DNA from: Myrica gale
Lineage: Eukaryota; Streptophyta; Magnoliopsida; Fagales; Myricaceae
Direction of reading: 5' to 3'
Assembly (NCBI GenBank): GCA_963930655.1
Contig: OZ005608.1
Coordinates: 4,526,001 to 4,590,000 of the forward strand
DNA: 64,000 bases
How positions within the stretch are numbered: position 1 is the first letter of the stretch; every line of letters starts with the position of its first letter. Of this stretch, positions 11,665 through 24,142 are shown piece by piece. Below the pieces are notes generated by a model. That model saw only the letters and a list, made by a program, of their open reading frames with translations. It had not been told where the DNA came from and ran no database searches. Both the position numbers and the translations under genes were made by a program.

Positions 11665-12790
11665 CAATGATGGCTTAGTGGTAGAAAGCTGCTTATAAAT
11701 ATGGCTGAACAATTTTGGGCCGGAACTGACCCGGCCGACCGAAATCGGCCCGAAACCGATTGGGTCGACCGGCTTTAGGCCAGCCGGTTCGGCTGTCGAC
11801 CCAAAATTTAAGAGAACCGAACCGAGAGGTATTTTTATAATTTTTTAGTTTTTTAATATTTATTAATTTATTAATGTCTCCCACCCCCTTACGCAGTACG
11901 CCTTACCCCCCAACCCCAACCCTCTTTAGTCTTTACTCTTTAGTTTACCCTCGACCCCCTTTACGTTAACCTGGGCCGCCACCCCCACCGCAGCTCACCC
12001 CCATTCGCCGACGTGGTCTCTCTCTCTCTCTCACTCTCCCTCGGCCCTCTTTGTGACTTTGTCTATCTCGGAGTGTTCTTCCCCCATATGCATGGTGGAA
12101 TTTGTGTGGTAGTGAATAAGGTTTGTCTCACTGACTTAGGTTAATTTGTTGTTGTGTTTAATTTCTTCACTGACTTAGGTTAATTTCTTTGTTTTGTTAA
12201 TTTATTAGTTGATTTAGGTAATTTCTTAGTTGTAAATCAACCTAATTTTTTAGTTGTTGTTTAGTTGCTGTGATTTGATTCTCTTCACTGGTGGTATAAT
12301 GGTATACATCTTGCTGTGATTTGATTGTCTTTTTGTGTTTAGATCCTTTTTGATAGTGAGGTGTAATCTACATTGAATCAAATGCTCTCAACCGAGGCTG
12401 ACCATGTTGTTGACCCTGTTGAATTGCTCTTAAGGTTAGTCTGAAGATTCAGACTATTAGCTGCAAATTATATCCCTCGATAAAATGAAACACTATCCAT
12501 AAATTCTCTGTTAAGAGTTGGTTTAAATTAAATCCAAACGTTGGAACTAGTATTTGGGCCCAACCGATCGAACCGAGCCGACCCCCGAACCTGGTCGGCC
12601 CGGCCGGTTCTCCCAACCGGCGGTTCAGCCGTCGGTTGGGATTTCCTTAGAACCGAACCAGTCGGTTCGGCCCACGATTTGGGCTCAAAACCGAACCGAC
12701 TGGTTGGTTGTTCAGCCCTACTTATAAACATTATTCACGCGGGTAAGAGATTATGAGTTCGAACACTGACAAACTTTATTATTTTTAGGA
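11665..12790 (+). repeat. tRNA-derived SINE split by a hAT element
   Basis: TGGCTTAGTGG (11670-11680) matches a pol III A box. About 40 bp later, once the hAT insertion is removed, AGTTCGAACAC (from about 12757) matches a B box. The sequence across the junction, including CACGCGGGTAAGAGA, is continuous, as expected of a tRNA-derived SINE head. The 3' end of the SINE is not clearly defined. Confidence 0.6.
11700..12720. mobile_element. Non-autonomous hAT element with 8-bp TSD
   Basis: The TSD CTTATAAA lies at 11692-11699 and 12721-12728. The termini TATGGCTGAACAA and (reversed) TAGGGCTGAACAA form the TIR. Subterminal regions are rich in CCGGTTCGG-type repeats on both strands. No transposase frame is present. 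The interior (12000-12450) is AT-rich with a (CT)n run and repeats of GACTTAGGTTAATTT. Confidence 0.85.
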
Positions 12791-12799
12791 AATACCCGC

Positions 12800-14370
12800 A
12801 AAATGAGAATATATTCGAATTTAAATAGATCGGGATAATGACAATTAATAAATCATTTTCTTATATTAAAAAGGAAAAGAAAAAAAAGTGCATATAATAA
12901 CTTGGGTTAATGAAAAAGAAAGAGGTATCTACAAGCGACCGGTGAGTAGTCGGAGGAAGTTGCAAATTAAATTCTCTCCAAAACTAAGAAAAATGGTGGG
13001 AAAAAAAAGCTCAGTCAAAGTATGCTATGCAAGACGAAAACAAAGACTTTGGAGTAGACGTTAACTTTGGATATATTCAACTTATTTTCTTTTTGGCATC
13101 ATGTCATCTAAAATTTCATCTTTTTGCAACATGCCATCTAAAATTTCAATTTGATATCTGTCTTTGTTAAACTATAAATCTTTGTCTAAATCTTGAAATG
13201 TCCAAAGAGTATTTTAAAAAAATAAAAAATAAAGTGCAGGTAAAATTACTTCGACCTTTCAATTTTAGATAAGGATGGTTGAACTACATTAAAGATTGAA
13301 ATTTGTCCCTTTTTTTGGGTTTATGTATTTATTTAAGCATCCAATTTGTTGGTATAATCGTAACCCTCGTTTTCTATTTGTAATAACCTGTGGTCTATCT
13401 GTGTGTGAAGATAACGGGGCAACAGGCCTTATTCCTCCGGGGGAATCCAAGCAGCAAGATTCAGCTACATTGTTCTACGAAGTTGGGTCTGTTTAGATTT
13501 CGTTTCACAACTCACATCCTTAAAAGTAAGGCTCTTGTCCCCAATGTCGGAAACATACTGAGAGATTATCCCATTCTGCTGTCTTTTTATACGGTACATC
13601 AACTTCGTCTGTGGCGTTCCGGTATTTGTGAAACAGTTCATTGGATTGGTGTGTTTTGCAATACAGAGGCTGTTCGATTGGGTGTAGCGTGGATGTTCTA
13701 TCCCCCATACTTGCTTGGGTTGGTTCCTTTTATTGTACTAATGGGGGAGGACTTCTATAAGGAAATGGGGGTTTATTTTCTTTTTTATCGATTTTTTGCT
13801 GGGGCTACATAGGTCCTTCCCACAGGGTAGATTTTAGGCCTTTGATTTATGCTAAAAAATAGCCGCCTACCAGGGTGTAGTTGTTATTGGGAATGTGTTT
13901 GATTGCTCTCAGTGTGTAGATTGAAAGAAGGTCTCAGTTGGTTTTGATATGATTGTGATCTTGGTTCCTTATAATTTTTTGGTTTAGGGTAGTTGCAGAA
14001 CAACTGGTTATTGCTAGAAAAAGCTGGATTGTGTTCGGTTCACTCAACAGCTTTGAGCATGTTTTCCTGTTTCAAGAATTATGTATGATGGCGTCGATAT
14101 AATTTGATTCTGGAAATTGAGATACAGGGAAACTTGGTTCCTCTAATTGGATTGGTGGTTTATTTTTATCGAAGTGGTTTTTAATTTTCCAGACAAAAAC
14201 AAGTTTTTGCCTGGAAGAATCGGTGGTATTTTGAATCTTAGGTTCAGGATCTTGTATTGGACTCATGGAAATTGTTGGCTTTGGGATTTTTGTGCTGAGA
14301 ATTAAAACAAAGAGTAAAATTTATGTTGTGGAGTTTGTTTAGTGTAGTTTCTGTGGAAGGGAGAGAGGAA
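12800..14370. other. Intergenic and probable leader of the POLAR-like gene
   Basis: The ORF at 13390-13812 has no recognisable family or initiator context and is probably part of an untranslated leader or leader intron. The region from about 13850 to the ATG at 14371 is unspaced leader-like sequence. Confidence 0.4.
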
Positions 14371-17300
14371 ATGGATTTGTGGGTAGTTGCGGTTGCTGCT
14401 GGTGTTGTATGCTTAGCTAAGTGTCAGCAAAATCTCTCAATTGATGGGAATAGCTTGCCCGAACTTTCTTCTGGGGACTCTAAAGCTAGAAAGTCTAAAC
14501 CCCCTGGTCATCCCTGCCACAGATTTGCATGGAAAAAGAAACTAGGAGATGGTGTTTCTACAGATAGAAGTTGGGTTTCTGATGGGAGAACTTCTGATAT
14601 ATACCGAACAGACTGTGCTTCAGTGGCAGAAGTGGCTTCCACTAGTAGGTTTGATGTTGAAAATTTGGGGTGTTCTATAACATGTGAAGATCCCATTGTA
14701 CTTTCAGTATCCAGCTTACCACAAGGATGCTCAACAAATATCAACATAGTAGCACATGACACCGGAAGTAGATTAAGCGCTGATAGAAGTGAAAATTCTG
14801 TTAATTCAGTACCAGGTCCTTCTTCAGGGATAGCTTCTTTTCATCGTTCTTGGAGGAATAGAAGCACTCTTAGAACTAAGCGTTCATATGGACCTTTTAT
14901 TAAACCCTTAAGTGCCGTGGAAAGTTGTCTGTTGGCTCAGCTATACAAGGAACATGCTGAAATGGAAGATTATGTACGTTGTTCCCCTCCATCACCTTCC
15001 AGACCAGCTATGAGGCCATTATTTTTTACTGATGGAAACCAAATACTCAGCAGAACAAATGGTCATCTTGTTAGTGAGCAAATTCGACTTGAGGAAGATA
15101 GGGTTCACAAAGAACCTTGTTTGAACAATAATGAAAAGGTGTGTGGCATTCCTCCACTACTGGAAATCGGATCATTAGAGTTCCCCAATAAGATGAAAGA
15201 GACAGGAAAGGTTGGGAATGGAAGACCGAGCTGCTCCATCAAAATGGTCAGTGGAAAACATGTCCACTCACAAGATGGTATGGTTCTCATTTCCTTGACT
15301 GTTTATTATAACCTATGCGCGAAATGTTACTCCATCTAGTGAGGAAATTAATAGTGATTTCAATTGCTTCTAGTCAATGCTGAGATTCTTCCCTTACCTA
15401 CGAAAGAAATAGTTGGTTTTGTAGAATGCATGTCCAAGATTTGATTTAGTGTCAATTGTTAAGTCTTGTTTTTTACTTTTTGAACCCCCCCCCCCTCCCG
15501 CCGGAACAAAAAAAAATTCAGTTTGTCATACTTATGACTTTGATGCTTGAAAGTAAACAAAGAAAGAAAGTAGAGGTACTTATTTTTATTATCTTCAATT
15601 CGAGAACTGAGTTCACTGCCACATAATCCTGTTGTAATGTCAACTTTTGCATTGATCCCTAAAGCCTCAAATAGTCCTGGAAGATTGTAAGTATCCTCGT
15701 CAAAACCATAGATGCTGCGACTTTGAAATCAGCTCTCTGCATTGCTGGAGTTTTCATCGCCTTAGGCAATGACAAAGTGGGGAGCTACTGGGAATATGAA
15801 GCTCCAACTCTCTTGCGCATCAGTTAGCTCGTTGGGCTGCTTCCTCTTCTTTTGAGGGATGTGTTCCCCATTCTCATGAGCTTCTCTATCATTTTCCTTG
15901 GGTCTATGCTGGATTTGACCCCCCATATTTGTAACCGGTTCCTTTGGTTTTGTATATTAGTAGTATTGTTAAAAAAAAAAAAATAGATTAGGACTTTGGA
16001 CCCTTGGATTCTTCGTCTTTTTCTAGCTATCTGAGACTATTTCATCAGAACTGGGCTAATCAATGCATTCACAGCTTAAAAAATTGAACTCTTCTTTTTC
16101 TGCCATCTACTTCTTTGCGACTTATGGGCAATTGAGAGGTAATGTTTTTAGTTTGATAAATCCTTGGGACATATATAAACACGTGCATCAAGCTGCTTAT
16201 ATGCTACTTTTTTTCATAAGAAAGATTCAATGCTGTGAGAAGATTGTGTAAACAAGAAAGCAAGGAAATGAATGGGTTTATGTATTTTGTAAAGTTGAAA
16301 AATTTCAGATGCTTGCAAATGACATGCACACTGTTGTTAGGTTCTGCAATAGAAGTTTGCCCACCTACCTACGGTGGAACGCTTTAGTTCCTGTCCGCTA
16401 CCTGTACAAAGCCTTTTAATCTGTAATTTTTATTTAGACATTGACAGTATTTTTCTTGCAGCTTTTGAAGCTTCTTTGATGTATGAAATCCGTAGGCATT
16501 TCTCCTTTTCTTCTTGTTATCTTTCTTTTACTGTGTTCATATTTGATTTATCTTCTACAATGATGGGTTTAAACCTCCAGATCCCCACAAATATTTTCCC
16601 AAATTACTATTTAACTAAATCCTTACCATTCCTGAATCTTTTCACAACAAACCACTGCAAAACAATCCTAATTCTTTAAAATCCAAGATTGTATCTCACA
16701 TGTGGTGATAGAAATCTGTCCTGCATTGCCCTTCCATTGAAAATTCCAAGCTGTAGAATTTAGAGAACCTTCTGTTTATTTAAATATGATGTCCTTGCTC
16801 AATGGTTCTCGGCATGGCAGTGCACTTTGCACGCTGATGAAGCAAGCTTGTGGGAATACTTCCTTCAATAAACTGTACAAAGGTCCCACTAAGATATCTG
16901 CTGGAACTCTTTGTGTTAGACAATAATAGAGTGACATTCCATTCAATTGGGTTTCGATTGTTTCCCATACTCCTCTGATTTATTATTGTAGTACTGTTTT
17001 AGTGGTGGTATTAAAATTAATGTCATGGTGCTGATACTTTGACCCTCATCAGGGTTACCAGATGGTCAAATTCTATTCTGCCTCGGGATTTCAATTGGCA
17101 TTATATCTTCTTTCATAGTAAATAAAAAAGAAGTAGAGAAGCTGAAAGAGTTGTTGAAGCAGACTCAGAACTTCGTTCAAGATCTGCAAGAGGGACTAGA
17201 GATGAAAGATTCTGTGACAGTGAAGGAGCTAGCTAATGAACACTATAAGTCACAGGATGCATGTGATAACTCTTATGACATGGCTCGAACTTCATTTTCT

Positions 17301-18728
17301 GCCGAACTGCATGTAGATAGTTCGACAAAATGTAATGGTTTAAAAGCATCATATCAGAAGGCAGAGGAGAGGTCAGAACCGATGAGTCAAATTGAAGCAG
17401 AGCTTGAAGCAGAACTTGAGAGGTTGGAGCTAAGCATGAGTTCGTCTAGTTTGGACAGAAGATTGTCTGATCTTGTTGAGGTAGGAATGTTTCTGTAACA
17501 TTTGCCTTGGACTGGGTGTTTTGCTTTACCACTCAATGGTGGTGTAATGTTTGCATTAGATTGGGCGTTTAGCAGTACCATTCACGACCTACTCTGGTTT
17601 TCATAATGCACTCCATTGAGAGGGGACCATAAAATAAATGATTGTAGCCTGTTTAGTGTAGGAGACTTAACTAATATCAAAATATTTATAATCATGTCCC
17701 TTTTCCAGCCTTTCAATAGCTTGTTTTGTCTGCTGAAGAAAGCAATCATGTGTAGCATATGGGAACTTACTTAACAGTCCAATGAAAAAGAATGTGAAGT
17801 TATCCAGGAAGTTTTCTCATCAATGCCACATATTACTCTTTCCTCTATAGATTGCATGGGTTTTTTTTTTCTTTCCATCTTCGTGTTTTGTATTGTGTAA
17901 TATTCTTAATAGAGCTTGAAATATGCGCAGCTTGACCCAGACTTTGTAGCAGATTTTGCTCAAGGTGAGTTGAAGGCAGACATGATCCATGACCGAGCTG
18001 TTGCACAACCCAAGTCAAATCAAGATGCAAGGGATGACACGACTCCTGACTCTGGAAACTATGCTGTTTCACCCCGAGAACTGAGCTTCCATCTGCACGA
18101 AGTTATTCAATCTAGACTTGAAGAACGTGTACAGGAGCTTGAGACAGCCCTTGAAAACAGCCAGAGGAAGTTAAACCTCATGGAATCAGAGCGTAAGAGT
18201 TCTTGGAAGAAGTTCTCTAGCTGTGAACGGGAATGTTCCTTTACCCCAGAAAGTTCAGTCGCTAAAGAATGCAATCCTATAGCCCAGCCGCTGGTGATGC
18301 ATCTCTCAGGGGAAGCTCTAGATGCAAAAGATGATGAGGCTTACATAGAGATAATTAAGGACGATTCAGAAGGCCATGATCTATCATTCGGGCTTGATGA
18401 AAATATGCATCACGAGGGCTTCAATCTATCGGATCAACCTACACATACGCATCAAAATAGTGGGATAGGTGGTTCCATTCCACATCTTGCAATCGACAAC
18501 GATTTTTCTTCCATGGAATTCTTTTCTAGCAAGATGAGAAGATTTGGAGGCAACCCAATAGAGGTTCAGGTGTTGGACGATGTTATTAGTGCAAGTGAAG
18601 ATGAAAGTAGCGATTTTGATGACGAAATTGAGCTGCAATTGATCAAGCAGATTGTGGAGAAAAGCAAGAAAGGTTCTCCTGTTGTTCTAAACGCACAGAA
18701 AGTATTGTTGTCATGGGACGAGAAATGA
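14371..18728 (+). CDS. POLAR-like protein (polar localization during asymmetric division family)
   Basis: Plant-specific scaffold family. The founding member, Arabidopsis POLAR, marks the cortical polarity domain in stomatal-lineage asymmetric divisions. Three exons, 14371-15277, 17053-17480 and 17931-18728, join in frame to 710 residues. The N-terminus MDLWVVAVAAGVVCLAK is a hydrophobic anchor typical of the family. SYGPFIKPLSAVESCLLAQL and YKEHAEMEDYV are conserved mid-protein. Exon 2 opens with a second hydrophobic stretch (QILFCLGISIGIISSFIV), then a predicted coiled coil (KKEVEKLKELLKQTQNFVQD). Exons 2-3 hold IEAELEAELERLEL, RRLSDLVELDPDFVADFAQG and another coiled coil (SRLEERVQELETALENSQRK). 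An ATG at 14323 is in frame, but 14371 gives the family N-terminus. A decayed LINE tail sits in intron 1. Which paralogue it is cannot be told. Confidence 0.88.
15770..15982 (+). pseudogene. 3' end of a LINE (RNase H C-terminus) in POLAR-like intron 1
   Basis: The plus strand encodes SNSLAHQLARWAASSSFEGC, typical of the last helix of the RNase H domain carried by plant L1-type LINEs. It is followed by a short 3' UTR and a poly(A) run at 15970-15982. An upstream in-frame TGA shows decay. The orientation is the same as the host gene. No 5' end or target duplication could be fixed. Confidence 0.5.
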
Positions 18729-18732
18729 CTAA

Positions 18733-18922
18733 TGTTGTGTTTGTGTTGTAAAATTTTAGTGTTGTTAAAATTTTAGGTATTGGGTTTAGTGAAAAAATGA
18801 AGAGGTAATTTTTTATATTTTTTTGTAGTAAATAGTAATGATTTGATGGGGGGAGAGAGATTATATTGTAATATATTGTGTTAAAATTTTAGAGGGTAAA
18901 ATTTTGGTTCACAAACGCACCC
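18733..18922. repeat. Tourist-like MITE, copy A
   Basis: The left end GTTGTGTTTGTG and the right end, reversed, GGGTGCGTTTGTG form a TIR continuing into AAAATTTTA. It is near-identical to the copy at 24834-25031 throughout, sharing TTTTAGGTATTGGGTTTAGT and GTAGTAAATAGTAATGATTT. It begins 5 bp after the POLAR-like stop codon, so it probably supplies 3' UTR sequence. Confidence 0.75.
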
Positions 18923-19794
18923 AATGAGCATTGAAACGAAATAAAACCAAGTTCGGCACAAGAATATACGAAATTCATATCCTCCTTTATTCTTTGGCAT
19001 CTCTTATCCTCATTGTTTGTCCACTTATTTTTAGCACGTACGATATTTCCTTTCGGCCGAGCTGCATATGACTCGTAGCGTTGTCCCTCCTTGCTGTAGG
19101 CATGAAAAAAGAGAAGAAAGGCTCTACCTACCGATTGCAACTTCCGGCTACAAAAGGATTAGGACGAGTGCTTCGTCCTCCACTCCTAACAATTGGGATA
19201 ACTGTTTTCTCTCCTCATCCATTCATTAATATAGAAGTTTTCATAAAACGCAAGTCGTTCTTTTCTTTGTCCATGGAGGACAATAACTAACTAAATAGTA
19301 TGACGGGTTTTGAATTTCTTACTGGAACAACTGCAAAATCTTAACCAAGGCGAAGCACCCAACACGCTGTACAGATGAAGGGACTATCAAATTGAGTTGC
19401 AGCCACTGCACACTTTCGATAACCAAGGACAAAAGCACAAACACATTTTGCGTTTTCTTCTCCATACGTAGGATAAGAACAAGGCAGCATACTCGACACA
19501 AAACATATACAAAGACAGACTGCCACCTGCATTAGACAGAGACAGCGGAACCCACAGGCAATTCCACTGCATGAAGTAACATTATTTTGTATTTCTCTAT
19601 TTTTGTTTTTTGTCTTTCATTCGGAAAACACACTTCAGAGTGCATCAAAGCCAAGTTCTCAGAGCCAAATCCCACCAATAAAATAAATGGTTCAGTCGCT
19701 TGATGGAGCTGGGGGCTAAAATCTACAAGAAAAAAGTCTACTTGTAATACTGGGTAAAACGGCAAGTTCGATTCCTTTCTGTCGCAGGCTTTTC
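18923..19794. other. 3' flank of the convergent genes
   Basis: No gene is recognised here. The part from about 19300 to 19794 is likely the 3' UTR of the glycine-rich RNA-binding protein gene; the short ORFs in it show no motifs. Confidence 0.5.
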
Positions 19795-21872
19795 TCAAGC
19801 CCGTTTGGCAAGATCACCAGCATCGTCATCGTCGTCCCTCTGGTTTCCTTCCAATGGATCATTCTGGTCAACATCTGCAACTACATCATCAATGCTGCCA
19901 CTTTCGTTGCTATCATATTGATTGAGACCTCCAAAACCCTGTCCAGCACCTCCTTCATATCCACTGCCGCTGGCAAAGTTACTATTGCCACCAGCACTAG
20001 CATAGTTATCACTAGCACCACCAGCAACACCATAATTACCACCGGTACTGCCATAGCCTCCACTGTTCCCACTGCCATAATTGTTTCCACTAGCATAATT
20101 ACCATCGCTTCCAACTGCACCTCCACCATAACCGCCACCAGTGGCACCACTTCCATAGCTGTCAGCACCACCACCACCTTGATAATTCCCACCTGAGCCA
20201 TATCCTCCACCACCACCGCCATAAGCACCACCACCATAAGTACCACCACCATAGCCACTGCTGCCACCACCATAGCCGCCGCCCCCACCACCACCATAGC
20301 CGCCACCGCCACCGAAGTTAGGACGCCTATCAGTAGCATAATTTACCCTTACATGACGACCATGGAGATCCTAGGAGGACAGACGTGACCAGGAAGAAGA
20401 AAAAAAAATTTGTCAAAAATAAAAATTACCAGCATTGACCAATAGATAAAAAGAGGCCAAACCAAGTCAGAAACCACATTTGCAACTACTAAAGAGCGAG
20501 AAAAGGTTGAGTTCATCACACCATCCCCATTCTTGCAGTCAATGTACATGTCTATCAAGATAACACACACCACTGCTACCTTAACACCAAACTAGAGTAA
20601 ATTAATCCAAAGAAATGTGTTGGCAAATTTTCACAAGAGAAACACCATTACCCTGAGTTCATTTAATATAAATGAATTCCAAAATTTATAGCCAAGGTCT
20701 TTTACTTTACAGGATTTCAAATCTTCAAGATCTCCAAGCCCAAGAAACAAATTTTGAGACATGAAAATCCGAAGTCATTACCATTCATCTTCCAGTTTGT
20801 GAATGCAATGCAGAATGCAAATGAAGGCAGCAATCGCAAGGCTCAAAATTAGGCAGGCAAGGGAAATTTATTTAATGATGATGGGCAGATAGGGTATAGC
20901 CATTAGGTAATATCATTCGTGGCAACAAGGCTAGTCATAGTGAGATTTGGGAGATGTCGAGCAAAAACTTCATGCCCATATTCAAATAACCCAACTTTAT
21001 CCTGTATAGCTCATAAACAAAGAGACCCAGATGAAGAGCATCAAATCAGTAACATTACCTGTCCATCCAATGCCTGAATAGCACTGGAGGCCTCCTCACT
21101 AGAAGTGTAAGTAATAAAGCCAAATCCTCTGGATCTGCCAGTTTCACGATCCATAATGATTCTTGCTACAAAACACCAAGTCAATCAGCATTTATTGCTC
21201 ATACTCGAGCTTTTCTACCAACAATACAACGGACTGGAATTATAAACCAATGACGAATTTCCATAGGGAAAAAACACAGAAAGCCAAATGCAGCTGAGCC
21301 AACAACATGAAAGAGGAAAGAAGAAGGAACAACATTCGCTGAAGGTAAGTAATACACATCAGCCGAACATCAACTCAAAGATCTTTTGGTTCCTATAGTA
21401 GAATTTGCAGAGTTCAAATCAAGTGTTTTAATCATTCCACTATCCATGCCATTAGAGTAAAAGGAGGGAAGGAAAATTTAAGCAACTGATTTAACAGACT
21501 ATTAACAGAGGCCATGCCCACTATGCTTGGAACTTACTTTTTCAGGAACTTAATTAGGTGATAACTCCAGCTACTTACCCTCAACAACCTCCCCATATTT
21601 AGAGAAAGCTTCTGTCAGACTCTGCTCGTCCGTGCCATATGAAAGACCTGAAATTACATTATGAGAAATATTAGCACAATGAAATGACTATCATAATTGC
21701 AACTACCATATGGAATCAAGGTCATACCTCCTATAAAAAGTTTCGAACTTGCCATAGAAGACATGCATCTTATGGCTTGATAGATAGACAGTTTCGGCAC
21801 ACAAAAGTCCGAGCTTATCTGCTTGCTTGCAGTCTGTCTGAGCATATTCCCAACTTTACTCAAGAAAGCCAT
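19795..21872 (-). CDS. Glycine-rich RNA-binding protein, mitochondrial type
   Basis: RRM protein of the plant GR-RBP/ORRM class; members with this layout act in organelle RNA processing or editing and stress responses. Exons: 21728-21872, 21579-21647, 21059-21165, 19795-20370, joined in frame to 298 residues. Residues 1-40 ([18 protein letters not shown]...) are basic and Ser-rich, as in a mitochondrial presequence. The RRM spans about 43-119, with RNP2 KLFIGGL (44-50) and RNP1 RGFGFITY (84-91). A Gly/Tyr/Ser-rich tail of GGGYGGG repeats follows from about residue 125. The extreme C-terminus is acidic ([14 protein letters not shown]). The repetitive tail reads open in several frames, but only the RRM-linked frame is coding. 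A long leader intron probably reaches to about 22.9 kb. Confidence 0.9.
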
Positions 21873-22925
21873 TGCAACAACCTTGAGAAAAGTAGGTTAT
21901 TGCCGCCTCAATTAGATGGAAAATTAATAAAATGCTATCCACATGACAGCATAAGCTATAGAACAAAGAAATTACAACTTCCCTTATGAGGGGGAAAAAT
22001 TTTAAAACAAAAAACTTACAACTTTGGCTTAAAAAAAAGAGCAAAACAATATCTAAATTTACTGGGGGGAAATGACACTATACAAATGAACATAAAGATG
22101 AGAAGACAAGTGACAGATCCCTCAAAACCAAGGAATGCCGTGCTAGCTATCTGGTCTTATGATTTTTAACACCCATCGCAAAGAAATACACTGATGAGCA
22201 AAGAAATGAAACAAATAGGCTCTAGTTAAATGGCAATCTGAAACGAAATGTGCCCATCTAATGATTCTTTAGGATGCAAACTGCCATAAATAAGAAGAAA
22301 TATATCATCACCAACATTATTCAAACTCCTTTTCCGTTTTGTATGCAATATCCAGAGGATATGAAAACTACTTAGAGTGAAACGCCACATTCTCGAGAAG
22401 AGTGAAATATGAGACACCTTGACCTCCAAAGAACTCGTTTCAGGTCATTTTTCTATCACCACCGAAACTAAACAATCAGCACTGACGATTTCTATTGAGC
22501 GAATGAGCGTTATCTAAAAATGTTGAAGTAAAGACAAAAAAAAAATCCACATCTGTTCCTAATACAGTCATTTAGTTCATTCGGTGATGAAAGCTTTTTT
22601 AGTTTACGAAAACCCAAAACGCAGCAACACCCCAACATTCAGAGTTTTGACTTTATCTTCCGCCCTTCCCAGCAACCCAAACAGGGCTTAATCAAACACG
22701 CATAAATACATACCTAGAAGTGTATGTATGAATAATCACCAAGAACCTTTAAACAGAAATGAAAGGAAAACATTACTCGAGCGATTCGTACAGCCCAGAT
22801 AGAAACCCAGAAATTGGAAACCAAAGCAAAATCCGGTGGAAAAAAAGAAATAGAAGCATTATAAGTAGAATCCACGCGAGGCTCAGTGCTAAAACGAGTA
22901 CCTTCTCTACTTCGCCGCGAGACTA

Positions 22926-22933
22926 AAACCCTA
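22926..22933 (+). promoter_or_regulatory. Telo-box motif in the leader of the RNA-binding protein gene
   Basis: AAACCCTA lies about 1.05 kb upstream of the start codon of the glycine-rich RNA-binding protein, close to the inferred transcription start. Telo-boxes are common near the 5' ends of plant translation and RNA-binding genes. A role here is inferred. Confidence 0.35.
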
Positions 22934-23310
22934 GAGTTTAGATTCGGGGCGGGGAGGGTTTTACTGAAGTGAGAGTCTGGGAGGGTTGCCAAGAAAAAAT
23001 AAAATAAAAGTCTGGGAGGCTTATATGTACGTGTGCGGTTTCGATTGGGTCGTGTTTTTGTGTTTGTGACGGTAGAGACAAAGTATAAAATGACATATGT
23101 CCCATCTAAATTGTGGGTATTTTTGTTTAACAAAATTTTGGGAATCTTTGAATGTTGAAGTTTATTGGAGTTTGTAAAAAGTCTAAAATGTATGTTTAAA
23201 AGTTGAAAATTTTGAAGTATGTTTGTTTTGTTGGAAATTTTGAGTCCCTAAATTTTTGTGCAAACATGTCCCGTTTAGAAATTACTTCTTTTTTACCTAT
23301 ATTAATATTT

Positions 23311-24142
23311 GGGTTAATGGCAAAAATAGTCCCTGGGTTTTATACCCTTTATCAATTTGGTCCTTGAATTTTTATTTTGGTCATATAAGTCCTTAGGTTA
23401 TCCTAATTTATCGATTTGGTCCTTCCGTCCAATTCGTCTCCTCCGTGCACAGTCAGCTAACGGTGGGCCACGTCACCACCAATAAAATCGCGACACGTGT
23501 ATTTTTAAAAAAAAATCACTGTCCACCTGGATTATTCGTAAAAAAAACGAACGGGGAAGACCCCATTGGCGCGATAGAGGGAGCCCAGATCTGGGCTCCC
23601 TGTCGCCGACGTGGGCGGCTCCACCACCGGGGGTATCCAGGAGCCACCCACCCCCGCGACCGGGAGCCCAGATCTGGGCTCCCCTCGCCGGGGCGGCTCG
23701 CGCCACGAGGGGCGCCCACCCCCTCGCGAGCCCCACGACCACCCGGCGCGGCGCGAGCCGCCCCGGCGAGGGGAGCCCAGATCTGGGCTCTTGGTCGCCG
23801 AGGTGGGTGGCTCCCGGCCACCCCCGCGGTGGAGCCGCCCACGTCGGCGACGGGGAGCCCAGATCTAGGCTCCCTCTGTCGCGCGAATGAGGGTCTCCCC
23901 CGTTCGTTTTTTTACGAATAATCTAGGTGGACAATATTTTTTTTTAAAAAATACACGTGTCGCGATTTTATTGGTGGTGACGTGGCCCACCGTTAGCTGA
24001 CTGTGCACGGAGGAGACGGAATTGGACGGAAGGACCAAATCGATAAATTAGGATAACCTAAGGACTTATATGACCAAAATAAAAACGCATGACCAAATCG
24101 ATAAAGGGTATAAAACCCAAGGACTATTTTTGTCATTAACCC
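23311..24142. mobile_element. Mutator-like element with long TIRs and 9-bp TSD
   Basis: The TSD TTAATATTT lies at 23302-23310 and 24143-24151. The ends GGGTTAATGGCAAAAATAGT and, reversed, GGGTTAATGACAAAAATAGT begin inverted arms of about 260 bp. The arms match nearly throughout, including GCTAACGGTGGGCCACGTCA and AATAAAATCGCGACACGTGT. The roughly 330-bp core is GC-rich and contains four copies of the palindrome GAGCCCAGATCTGGGCTC (the last with one change). Open frames in the core are by-products of GC content. No transposase is present, so mobilisation would be in trans by a MULE. Confidence 0.88.

Noticed and set aside
13390..13812. 140-codon ORF upstream of the POLAR-like gene
   Set aside because: Hydrophobic but not similar to anything I recognise; more likely untranslated leader or intron sequence of the downstream gene.
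19881..20339. 152-codon Val/Met/Ala-rich ORF and a Thr-rich ORF on the other strand
   Set aside because: Both are shadows of the GGN/TAY repeat codons in the glycine-rich tail of the RNA-binding protein.
23445..23921. 158-codon and other ORFs in the GC-rich core of the Mutator-like element
   Set aside because: Stop codons are rare there because of base composition; the core is palindromic, so similar peptides (REPRSGLP, AQIWAP) appear on both strands.
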